Shown here piece by piece: positions 7,801 to 15,463 of a stretch of 64,000 nt of DNA. Made by a program: the position numbers and the translations under genes. Source of the DNA: Microbacterium sp. SLBN-146. Lineage in GTDB: Bacteria; Actinomycetota; Actinomycetes; Actinomycetales; Microbacteriaceae. The stretch covers positions 1,488,001-1,552,000 of the forward strand of contig NZ_VFMR01000001.1 in assembly GCF_006715145.1 (NCBI RefSeq), read 5' to 3'. Position 1 is the stretch's first letter. The number at the start of each line of letters is the position of its first letter. The notes under the pieces are model-generated. The model searched no databases. It saw only the letters and a list, made by a program, of their open reading frames with translations, and had not been told where the DNA came from.

Positions 7801-9533
7801 ACGCCTTCAAGGCGCCGAAGATCCCCGGCCCGAAGTTCAACGAGGCGCTCTTCGAGACCGTCACTGCGAGCAAGGTGCGCGTCGCGTTCACGAACACCCC
7901 GTCGTTCTGGACGGCCATCTCGGAGATCCAGGTCTTCGATTCAGGCCGCGAGGTTCCCGAGGTCGTCAACGACGCCCCGGTGGTGACGGCGCGGGCGGAC
8001 CGCTCGAGCGACGGAAACGTCTCGACGACCCTCATCGGCACCGTGGAAGATGACGGCATCCCCGAGTCCGGCACTCTGTCCTACGGATGGTCGACGGTGT
8101 CGGCGCCCGAGGGTGCAGGCGTCATCTTCTCCGACGCGGGCGCACTGCGGACGACCGTGACGGGTACCGTCGCCGGCGACTACGTGTTCCGCCTCGAGGC
8201 GACCGACGGTGAGCTCACGACGTCTCGCGACGTCGAGGTCGAGCTCGTCGAGAAGGCGACCTCTGCCGAGTACGGCGCCATCGCGGCCATCTCGTCGAGC
8301 GGCGTCGCATCGTGGGAGAACCAGAACCGCGTGAACGAGGCCACGACGCCGGCGAGCTCGAGCCCCGGGGCCGGGAACGGCTGGGGCACGTGGGGCCAGA
8401 CCCTCAACGGCACGTCCGAGGCGAACGCGGCATGGCTGCGCTACACGTGGCAGTCGCCCGTCCGTGTCAGCTCGACGGAGATCTACTGGTACGACGACAA
8501 CGGCGGCACGCGGATGCCGCGCAGCGACGGCTACGTGATCGAGTACTCCAACGACGGCACGAGCTGGACGCCCGTGACCCTCGCAGGCGGCTCGACCTAT
8601 GCCGCCGCGCTCACCCGGAACGCCTACAACCGCCTCGAGTTCGAGCCGGTCGAAGCGAGCCAGCTGCGCATCCGCATCACGGGCCTGCAGGGCAACCCCG
8701 GAGGTACGGGTGTGCTGCGGTGGCGGGTCAACGGCGAGACGGTCGAGTCGGTGGATGCGCCCGTCGTCATCCGCACGGTCGTGGGAGAGATCCCCGAACT
8801 GCCCGCCGAGCTGGACGTCGTGTTCGCAAGCGGAACGCGGGGCTCCGTGCCCTTCACGTGGCAGGCGATCACGGCCGATCAGGTCGACGAGACCAACGTC
8901 GAACCGTTCGTCGTCTACGGCACGAACACGGCGTACGGTCTGATCGCTCAGGCGCAGATCTACGTGCGGCCGGAGAACTCGCAGGGCGGTATCTCCATCC
9001 AGGGAGCGCAGCAGTTCGAGCAGACCGTCGAGGTCGGCGAACAGCCGTGGCTTCCCGAGCGGGTTGCGGTGTCGTACAACGACGGCTCGCGCGACAACCG
9101 TGCGATCGGTGTCGACTGGAACTTCGACGAGTCCGTCGTGAACACGCCCGGCGTGTACACGATCGTCGGGGACCTCGTCCTCCCGGAGTACGTGAGCACG
9201 GCGGGCACGACGACGACGACGCTCACGCTGACGGTCGGCGACGGTGTCGCTCCGGGACCGAAGCTCTCGGTCGCGACGAGCACGCGGTGCGTGGCGGGCA
9301 AGGTCCAGCTGATCGTCACGCCGACGAACGAGCACGACGGACCCGTCACGCTCGCCGTCACGACGGACTACGGCACCAAGCAGGTCGTCGCAGTCCAGGC
9401 AGGTAAGAAGAGCAGCTACGCCTTCTCCACGCGCAGCGCTTCGGTCACTGCCGGTGAGGTCTCCGTGACCTCGACCGCGGACTCCGGCTCCACCACGGTG
9501 GACGCCGAGTACGCGGCCAAGTCCTGCGGCTAG
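4818..9533 (+). CDS. Large secreted glycoside hydrolase: (alpha/alpha)-barrel, two discoidin domains, Ig-like domains, shared C-terminal module
   Basis: Secreted enzyme of 1571 residues. ATG at 4818 has GGAGAGG 7 bases upstream and opens a signal peptide (TRRR, hydrophobic core, cleavage after SAFGA near 34); the upstream open frame has no such signal. Residues about 50-320 look like a beta-sandwich, 330-810 an MGH1-like (alpha/alpha) barrel (YRWWGERYN, NHYSQY, YDTNYMPGNDSD, FPFYTANQYDRAKFG, ELWPIDLGYDN). Then discoidin (about 870-1040), a PKD/Ig-like domain (1049-1148), a second discoidin-like domain (1153-1310), two Big_4-like Ig repeats (1314-1478) and the conserved C-terminal module (1483-1571, TSTRC to AKSCG). 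It leads the row of secreted arabinan enzymes, so an arabinofuranosidase such as GH142 is possible; the family number is not certain. Candidate operator at 4674. Confidence 0.8.
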   Translation: MTPMTRRRAAAAATICALTAATLTFVPTSAFGAPVPGNESDIGVYTNGETDTMDIGDPTYTNLAEVEQKLATGVDWTADSMHDAIFEKDLAAGGTDYYLDRILGVTGTANNAVLQTRGRSLYMRGGSTWGVMGFAGSAFAGGPNNLGSFYSVVVPGQTVSEVGAQRFNAPSHATSRYTIGSTGVVADMRKFITYDNVAVTTIAFQNPGSAAQTFTVRASSPLATGAGDGADELIGSRTITSGSNNGLNDTAWSQIDIALKAPGFTRSGSNLDREITVPAGETVELSVVGALYSDGMPDGAEELQTYAGLTPAEAFRTGVTDFNRRWAQDIPYIDVPDPAIEKAIVYRWWGERYNSLDTNESGYVYQYPTTIEGVNLYQNSVVLTQPMHLQDTKWIRNPYLAYGQILNVGELSGSSAFLDSPGHTSWNNHYSQYLGTAGLEAYNVYGGGPEIAERFASYFEGDGVGQLEHYDGNDDKLIAYDTNYMPGNDSDAITFGYPRVNASAPGARTIERPESAYVWGAFDAAAKLYEQAGADEAKVAEMQTAADEIQTAVLDRLWSEEMRMFLAGTSHGAQAAASSGSGTNPLSAAERDLIPAKESNLYDIYSEGLIPKEDAETYVDGFRFLRYGDNFPIFPFYTANQYDRAKFGIGGSNNFSNINFTVQYRAVRAALRDYDPEQKYITPEYAAKLLDWMAWSIYPNGDARVANQSEYYSNWNPTTKTFNRNNPNHVMLGNMNYIYVEDMGGMRPRADDKIELWPIDLGYDNFMVNNLRYHGKDLTIVWDRDGSEYGLGAGYSLFIDGERKATANGLGRFVYDPASNAIVESDEGLDVAIVSDEGADVPAAVDTPIGDERVVSYLKTAGIDLEEDAANLATGAELSSSATQQGARPTPWRNFHTPGWGSGQMNFAPGAIAETERPVSLDAVTDGTTVNEPYWGNYGTEGNSGYVDLDFGSPQSFDNVKVWFVSDRQAGGYREPQGYSIQVQNEAGEWVTVPDAFKAPKIPGPKFNEALFETVTASKVRVAFTNTPSFWTAISEIQVFDSGREVPEVVNDAPVVTARADRSSDGNVSTTLIGTVEDDGIPESGTLSYGWSTVSAPEGAGVIFSDAGALRTTVTGTVAGDYVFRLEATDGELTTSRDVEVELVEKATSAEYGAIAAISSSGVASWENQNRVNEATTPASSSPGAGNGWGTWGQTLNGTSEANAAWLRYTWQSPVRVSSTEIYWYDDNGGTRMPRSDGYVIEYSNDGTSWTPVTLAGGSTYAAALTRNAYNRLEFEPVEASQLRIRITGLQGNPGGTGVLRWRVNGETVESVDAPVVIRTVVGEIPELPAELDVVFASGTRGSVPFTWQAITADQVDETNVEPFVVYGTNTAYGLIAQAQIYVRPENSQGGISIQGAQQFEQTVEVGEQPWLPERVAVSYNDGSRDNRAIGVDWNFDESVVNTPGVYTIVGDLVLPEYVSTAGTTTTTLTLTVGDGVAPGPKLSVATSTRCVAGKVQLIVTPTNEHDGPVTLAVTTDYGTKQVVAVQAGKKSSYAFSTRSASVTAGEVSVTSTADSGSTTVDAEYAAKSCG

Positions 9534-9543
9534 TCCGTAGGCA

Positions 9544-9578
9544 AGGAGGCGGCGACGGTCATCGCGTCGCCGCCTCCT
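9544..9578 (+). terminator. Hairpin terminator after large hydrolase gene
   Basis: 13-base perfect arms AGGAGGCGGCGAC and GTCGCCGCCTCCT with a 9-base loop, 10 bases after the stop. No long T-run follows, so termination may be partial and the next gene may still be read through. Confidence 0.7.
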
Positions 9579-9652
9579 CCCCATCTGTTTCATCCATCCG
9601 TTCATCCACCCCGCCGCATCGTCGCGGCGACACGCCCCGAGGAGGGGACACT

Positions 9653-12600
9653 GTGGTCTGGAAACCGAGAAAACTGACGTCCGGCATCGCCGCCGTCGCA
9701 GCGGGGATTCTGCTCGCGTCACTGGCGCAGGCGCCCGCGATGGCCGCGACCGAGAATCCGATCATCAGCGACGGCAGCGTCTACTCCGCCGATCCGACGC
9801 TGCTCGCCGTCGACGACACGCTCTATCTGCATGCGGGCCGCGACGAGGCGGGGCCCACCACCAACGACTTCATCATGAACGAGTGGCAGGCCTTCTCGAC
9901 GACCGACGTCGACGGGGGTTCGTGGGAGCACCACCCGTCCCTCATGCGTCCCGAGGCCGTCTTTGCTTGGGCGACTCCGGGTCGGGCCTACGCGGGGCAG
10001 GTCGTGGAAGGCGCCGACGGCCGCTTCTACTGGTACGTCCCGGTCCACGAGGCGGCGAGCACGGCATCCGACAAGTTCGGCATCGGCGTCGCCGTGTCCG
10101 ACACCCCGCTCGGTCCCTGGACCGACCACGCGGGCGGGCCGATCGTGTCGCAGCGGATCCTGAGCAACGACGCCCACAACATCGATCCGACCGTCCTCGT
10201 CGACGACGGTCGCGTCTACATGTACTGGGGCAGCTTCGGACGCCTCATGGCGATCGAGCTCCAGAGCGACATGAAGACCCTCATCGGGTCGCCGACGTCG
10301 ATCTCGAGCGGCGTCACCGGCTTCTTCGAAGCGGCCTGGCTCTTCGAGCGCAACGACACCTATTACCTCGCGTACGCCGCGAACAATGCGGGGCCGACGA
10401 GCACGTGCACGCCGGCGAACTACCACGCGTGCATCGCCTACTCGACGGCATCCTCGCCCATGGGGCCGTGGACGTTCCGTGGTCGGATCCTCGCGCCGGT
10501 GTCGTCCACGACGAGCCACCCCGCGATCGCCGAGTTCCAGGGCGAGTGGTACCTGGCATATCACACCGCTGATGCGGTGGGCGGCAACCACTTCCGCCGT
10601 TCGGTGGCGATCGATCATCTCGAGTGGGACGACACGCAGACACCCGCCCGCATCCTTCCCGTCACGACGACGCCGATCAAGGAAGCCGACCTGACGCCCC
10701 GATCGAACGTCGCGCCCTGGGCGACGTCCTCGGCATCGAACGAGCCCATCCCGACGCAGTACTGGATCAAGGCGCTCAACGACGAGATCATCCGCCCCAA
10801 CCCGCTGCCGCCGGACATGTGGGGCAGCTGGACGGCCAACCGACCCGCCCAGCAGTGGCTCCAGTACACGTGGGACGCCCCCGTCCGCGTCGAGAGTGCG
10901 CGCATCAAGTTCTGGCGCGATGCGGCCCCGGGCACCGGCAACGGCGTCTCCAACCCGAGCTCGTGGGTCCTGCAGTACTGGGATGCCGGTGAGTGGAAGG
11001 ACGTTCCGAATGCGAGCGGCTATCCCACCTCGACGACCGCTGTCCACGAGGTGACCTTCGACGCTGTCACGACCTCGCGCCTGCGTGCCGTCCTCAACGC
11101 GTCGCCGAACGCCGCCACCCCGCCGTCGTACTCGGCGCTCGCCGTCGAGGAGTGGGAAGTGCACGCCGCGCAGCCCGACAGCGTCGGGGCCGTCCAGATC
11201 GAGACCGACAAGGGGATCGCCCCCGATCTGCCCGAGACGGTCTCGCTCGCCTATGGCGAGGACACCATCGATGCCCCCGTCCGCTGGGACGAGGTCGACC
11301 CGGCCGATTACGCCGCTGCAGGAACCTTCACGGTGAGCGGATTCGTCGAGGGCTATGCCGCGGGAACCGTCTCGGCATCCGTGACGGTGCGCGGAGACGA
11401 CCAGTGGCGCGTCAACCTCGCCGAAGCGGGTGCGGCGACTGCCGACTCGACGGCTGCAGGATCGTCTCTCGCGGCGCTCAACGACGGTGAGATCGTCTAC
11501 AGCGGAACCGCGCACCCGTCGTGGGTGTCGGCGACCGAGGGTGACACCCACTGGGCGGGCTACACGTGGGACGAGACTGTTCTCGTCGATGCCGTCGCGG
11601 CCCACTTCTGGACAGGTGCCGGCACGACCCTTCCCGAGGCCTGGAAGGTGCAGACCCGAACCGACGGCGAATGGACCGACGTCGCAGGCGTCGAGGAGTT
11701 CCCGATCCGCAACGGCGAGCCGAGCACCGTCTCGTTCGAGGCCGTGCAGGCCACCGGCATCCGTGTCGTCATGACCGCCGCGGCATCCTCGACCGTCGGG
11801 CTCGGCGAGCTCGAGGTGTTCGGCGAGACGCTCGACACGACGGCTCCCGAGGTCGCCCTCACGGCGAACGGCGTTGCGGGAGCGAACGGCTGGTTCGTCT
11901 CGCCCGTGACCGTCCGTGCGACGGCGATGGACGACCGCGACCTGCGCACCCGCATCGACCTCGCCGTCGGTGAGGGGGAGTGGCAGCAGAACGCCAACGC
12001 CCGCTTCGCCGAAACGACCGTCTCGACGGACGGGCAGCATGTCGTCCGCGCTCGTGCGACGGATGCCGCGGGCAACACGTCACCCGAGGGGTCGACGACC
12101 GTCCGCATCGATGCGACCGCGCCGACGGTGAGCGGAACGCTCGACGTCGACGCGCGAACCGTCAGTGCCGCTGCGGCGGATGCCGGTTCGGGTGTCGCTT
12201 CCATCGAGTACGCGATCGACGCCCCGACCGGGTGGGCCGCGTACAGCGCGCCCGTCCAGATCGACGACGAACGGCGCACCGTGTACCTCCGGGCGAAAGA
12301 CGCCGCGGGCAACGTGTCGAGCCTCGCAACCGTGACGGTTCCGCTCTCTCCCGACGCTCCGCTCTCGGGCAACATCGCCCCTATCGCGACGGCGACCGCG
12401 TCGTACACGTCATCGTGGAACAGCGTCACGGCCGTCAACGACGGCGCGCTCACGGGCGCCTCGTGGGGGACCTGGCCGAACGTCGGCGAGCAGTGGGTGC
12501 AGCTCGAATGGGATCGCATCGTGACGGTCGACCGTGCCGGCATCCTGTTCTTCCGCGACTCTGCGGACTCTGCCAACGTGGGGGTCATCCCGCCGCGAGA

Positions 12601-13105
12601 GTGGAAGCTGCAGTACGTCGACCTCTCGAGCGGTCAATGGCGCGACGTCGAGGCGAGCGGTGCCTACGGCCGGTCGTCGACGGCGATCAACGAGGTCGCA
12701 TTCGCTCCCGTGACGACGACGAAGCTCCGTGCCGTCATGCAGGCGTGGGGTGCGGCCAGCGCCGGCGGATCCAGCGGCATCCTCGAGTTCGAAGCGTGGG
12801 CCGCCGAGGCTGCCCCCGCGATCGACGTCGACGTGACCGTGTCGACCCGCTGCGTCGCATCGAAGGTCGTCCTCGTGACGACTGCGGCGAACAACGGCGA
12901 GACGCCCGTCACGGTGGAGCTGCGCACGCCCTACGGCACGAAGACCGTCACGGGCATCGCCGCGGATGCGCGCTCCAGCAACGCCTTCACGACGCGCACG
13001 GCAACCATGGCCGGCGGTGAGGTGACCGCCGTGGTCACCGCCGTCGTGGACGGCGAGACCGTCACCCGAGAGTACGTCGTGCCGTATGACGCCCGCACCT
13101 GCTGA
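9653..13105 (+). CDS. Secreted GH43 arabinofuranosidase/xylosidase-like enzyme with three discoidin-like domains
   Basis: Secreted enzyme of 1150 residues. GTG at 9653 has GAGGAGGGG upstream and starts a signal peptide cleaved near residue 32 (PAMAA). Residues 33-350 are a GH43 five-bladed propeller with the expected acidic residues: Asp47 (YSADPT, general base), Asp178 (NIDPT, pKa modulator) and Glu226 (GFFEA, general acid). After it come a discoidin-like domain (about 355-505), a Big_4-like Ig domain (508-580), a second discoidin-like domain (585-725), Ig-like segments with TDAAGNTS (726-900), a third discoidin-like domain (907-1050) and the shared C-terminal module ending in Cys. Typical GH43 substrates are alpha-L-arabinofuranosyl or beta-xylosyl linkages; arabinan is favoured by the neighbours. 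The three binding domains suggest tight attachment to polymer. Confidence 0.9.
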   Translation: MVWKPRKLTSGIAAVAAGILLASLAQAPAMAATENPIISDGSVYSADPTLLAVDDTLYLHAGRDEAGPTTNDFIMNEWQAFSTTDVDGGSWEHHPSLMRPEAVFAWATPGRAYAGQVVEGADGRFYWYVPVHEAASTASDKFGIGVAVSDTPLGPWTDHAGGPIVSQRILSNDAHNIDPTVLVDDGRVYMYWGSFGRLMAIELQSDMKTLIGSPTSISSGVTGFFEAAWLFERNDTYYLAYAANNAGPTSTCTPANYHACIAYSTASSPMGPWTFRGRILAPVSSTTSHPAIAEFQGEWYLAYHTADAVGGNHFRRSVAIDHLEWDDTQTPARILPVTTTPIKEADLTPRSNVAPWATSSASNEPIPTQYWIKALNDEIIRPNPLPPDMWGSWTANRPAQQWLQYTWDAPVRVESARIKFWRDAAPGTGNGVSNPSSWVLQYWDAGEWKDVPNASGYPTSTTAVHEVTFDAVTTSRLRAVLNASPNAATPPSYSALAVEEWEVHAAQPDSVGAVQIETDKGIAPDLPETVSLAYGEDTIDAPVRWDEVDPADYAAAGTFTVSGFVEGYAAGTVSASVTVRGDDQWRVNLAEAGAATADSTAAGSSLAALNDGEIVYSGTAHPSWVSATEGDTHWAGYTWDETVLVDAVAAHFWTGAGTTLPEAWKVQTRTDGEWTDVAGVEEFPIRNGEPSTVSFEAVQATGIRVVMTAAASSTVGLGELEVFGETLDTTAPEVALTANGVAGANGWFVSPVTVRATAMDDRDLRTRIDLAVGEGEWQQNANARFAETTVSTDGQHVVRARATDAAGNTSPEGSTTVRIDATAPTVSGTLDVDARTVSAAAADAGSGVASIEYAIDAPTGWAAYSAPVQIDDERRTVYLRAKDAAGNVSSLATVTVPLSPDAPLSGNIAPIATATASYTSSWNSVTAVNDGALTGASWGTWPNVGEQWVQLEWDRIVTVDRAGILFFRDSADSANVGVIPPREWKLQYVDLSSGQWRDVEASGAYGRSSTAINEVAFAPVTTTKLRAVMQAWGAASAGGSSGILEFEAWAAEAAPAIDVDVTVSTRCVASKVVLVTTAANNGETPVTVELRTPYGTKTVTGIAADARSSNAFTTRTATMAGGEVTAVVTAVVDGETVTREYVVPYDARTC

Positions 13106-13149
13106 CCGCGCGCGCGCACGTCACCGACCATGAATCGAAAGGATCAACG

Positions 13150-15438
13150 ATGACCGAAGAGACCATGTCAGGCCTCAGCCGTCGCAGAGTGCTCGGCGGC
13201 GGACTGGCGCTCGCGGGCGCCGTCGCCGCGGCGAGCGTCCTCGACCCGCGCGGCGCGCAGGCGGCGGGAGCAGCCTTCCGCGTCGCCGGGCCGACGAACT
13301 CCGCGCTCGCCGTCCGCGCCTCCCAGACCGTCGTCTACCCGGAGGCGTGGAGCGTACAGCCCTTCCCCCTGTCGTCGGTGAAGCTGGGCCAGAGCGTCTT
13401 CACACGCGCGCTCGAACAGCACCTCGTGCTCTACCGCGCTTACTCCGTCGACAAGATCCTCGCGGTGTTCCGGCGCAACGCGGGTCTGTCCACCAACGGA
13501 GCGACTCCCCCCGGCGGTTGGGAGGAGTACGGTCCCAACCCCGACCTGCAGCGCTGGGGGCCGCGCGAGTACGTGCGCGGCCAGAACACCGCGGGCGCGG
13601 GAGGATGCCTCCGCGGGCACTACGGCGGCCACTTCCTCAGCGGTGTGTCGATGGCGTATGCCTCGACGGGCGAGGTCGCGCTCCTCAACAAGGTCAACGC
13701 GATCGTCGACGGGCTGGAGGAGTGCCGTGCGGCGCTCGCCGCCCAGGAGTACGAGGGGGCACCGCGCTATTCGCATCCGGGATTCCTCTCGGCCTACGGC
13801 GAGTGGCAGTTCTCGGCGCTCGAGGAGTTCGCGCCCTACGGCGAGATCTGGGCGCCGTACTACACACTGCACAAGATCCTCGCGGGCCTTCTCGACGCGC
13901 ACGCGCTCGCCGGGAACACGAAGGCGCTCGCGCTCGCCGAGGGCATCGGGCACTGGGTGTACAGCCGCCTCTCGACCTGCACGTCGGCGCAGCTCGCGCG
14001 CATGTGGGGCTCCTACATCGCCGGCGAGTACGGGGGCATGAACGAAGTGCTCGTCGAGCTCTACTGGCGCTCGAGCGATACCGCGAAGCGCGAGTTCCTC
14101 GACGCCGCGCACCTGTTCACGCTGCACACGCTCGTCGACGCGTGCGCCGCGGGAACGGACACGCTCAACGGCAAGCACGCGAACCAGCACATCCCGCAGT
14201 TCCCGGGTTACATCAAGCTCGCGGCCGAGACAGGCGACGAGCACTTCCTCGACGCCTCGAAGGGCTTCTTCGACATGGTCGTGCCCGGCCGCTCGTACGC
14301 TCACGGCGGGACGGGCGAGGGAGAGCTCTGGGGTCCGCCGAACACCGTCGCGGGCGATATCGGTCCACGGAACGCCGAGTCCTGCGCGGCGTACAACATG
14401 CTCAAGGTGGCGAGTCAGCTCTTCTTCAACGAGCAGAACCCGAAGTACATGGACTACTTCGAGCGGACGGTGCTCAACCACATCCTCGGCGGGCGCCGCA
14501 ATCAGGAATCGACGTCGGGACCCGAGAACCTGTACATGTTCCCGGTCCAGCCGGGGGCGCGCAAGGAGTACGGGAACGGCAACATCGGCACGTGTTGCGG
14601 CGGCACGGGGCTCGAGAGCCACGTCAAGTACCAGGAGGGCATCTACTTTCGGTCGGCCGACCAGACGGAGCTGTACGTGAACCTGTACATCGCGTCGACC
14701 CTCGACTGGGAGGAGACGGGGCTCGTGCTCGAGCAGGTGTCGTCCTACCCCGAGTCGGACACGTCGACGCTCACCGTCCGCACGGCACCCTCCGGTCCGC
14801 TCACGGTGCACCTGCGCGTGCCGTCGTGGTCATCCGGCGTCGAGATCGAGGTCAACGGCGCCGCCGCGGACGTCGACATCGAGCCGGGAACCTATGCCGC
14901 CGTCACGCGCGACTGGTCCACCGGCGACACGATCACGGTGCGCATCCCGCTCGCCGTGCGCGTCGAGTCGGCGATCGATCGCCCGGACATCCAGGCGCTC
15001 CTGTACGGACCCGTCGTCCTGACGGCGACGAGCTCGTCCACGAGCTACCTCAAGGTGTCGCTCGCGGACCGGCTCAACCTGAGCGGCAACGTGTCGCGCG
15101 GCATCGCGAAGACGCCCGCGAACGTCTTCACGATCGGGTCGCAGTCCTACGAGCCCGCGTACAACGGGCGAGACGTCGGGTACCACATGTACTTCCAGCG
15201 CACCGAACCCTCGGTCACCTTCGCGGGCGCGGACGCCGGGGTCGCGAACCCGCGGCGATCCGGGAAGACGCTTCTCGACGAGGTCTGGGACCACGCGCCC
15301 TTCGCGAGCCGGTCGGCGTTCCTGGGTGTCGTGGGGCAGGTCACCGCCTCCTACGTGGCGGCCGGACTCCTCACGGCGCGCAACCGCCAGAAGATCCTCC
15401 TCGCCGCCGGTCGGGCGCCGATCGATGGGAGCAACTGA
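13150..15438 (+). CDS. Tat-exported GH127/GH146-type beta-L-arabinofuranosidase
   Basis: 762-residue enzyme that removes beta-linked L-arabinofuranose. ATG at 13150 follows GAAAGGA. The signal peptide is twin-arginine type (SRRRVL at 10-15, then GGGLALAGAVAAA), cleaved near 35. The catalytic barrel carries the zinc/thiolate site of the family: Glu410 and Cys412 (AESCAAYN) plus Cys482 and Cys483 (GTCCGG), matching in order and spacing Glu338, Cys340, Cys417 and Cys418 of the characterised Bifidobacterium enzyme HypBA1, where Cys417 is the nucleophile. The CCGGTGLESHVKYQEGIYF stretch is family-typical. A beta-sandwich and small C-terminal domain follow. Export by Tat makes sense because the cysteine/zinc site would be folded with metal in the cytoplasm. 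It is the only secreted enzyme of the locus without the shared C-terminal module. Confidence 0.93.
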   Translation: MTEETMSGLSRRRVLGGGLALAGAVAAASVLDPRGAQAAGAAFRVAGPTNSALAVRASQTVVYPEAWSVQPFPLSSVKLGQSVFTRALEQHLVLYRAYSVDKILAVFRRNAGLSTNGATPPGGWEEYGPNPDLQRWGPREYVRGQNTAGAGGCLRGHYGGHFLSGVSMAYASTGEVALLNKVNAIVDGLEECRAALAAQEYEGAPRYSHPGFLSAYGEWQFSALEEFAPYGEIWAPYYTLHKILAGLLDAHALAGNTKALALAEGIGHWVYSRLSTCTSAQLARMWGSYIAGEYGGMNEVLVELYWRSSDTAKREFLDAAHLFTLHTLVDACAAGTDTLNGKHANQHIPQFPGYIKLAAETGDEHFLDASKGFFDMVVPGRSYAHGGTGEGELWGPPNTVAGDIGPRNAESCAAYNMLKVASQLFFNEQNPKYMDYFERTVLNHILGGRRNQESTSGPENLYMFPVQPGARKEYGNGNIGTCCGGTGLESHVKYQEGIYFRSADQTELYVNLYIASTLDWEETGLVLEQVSSYPESDTSTLTVRTAPSGPLTVHLRVPSWSSGVEIEVNGAAADVDIEPGTYAAVTRDWSTGDTITVRIPLAVRVESAIDRPDIQALLYGPVVLTATSSSTSYLKVSLADRLNLSGNVSRGIAKTPANVFTIGSQSYEPAYNGRDVGYHMYFQRTEPSVTFAGADAGVANPRRSGKTLLDEVWDHAPFASRSAFLGVVGQVTASYVAAGLLTARNRQKILLAAGRAPIDGSN

Positions 15439-15463
15439 CATGTCGATGACTCAGGAGAAGGCC

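Noticed and set aside
9256..9533. LPXTG sorting signal or membrane anchor at enzyme C-termini
   Set aside because: No LPXTG, hydrophobic helix or basic tail at the end of any of the six module-bearing proteins.
7941..12040. Other long antisense ORFs (7941-9722, 9719-12040)
   Set aside because: Same shadow effect opposite clear GH and GH43 coding sequence; no ribosome sites or motifs.
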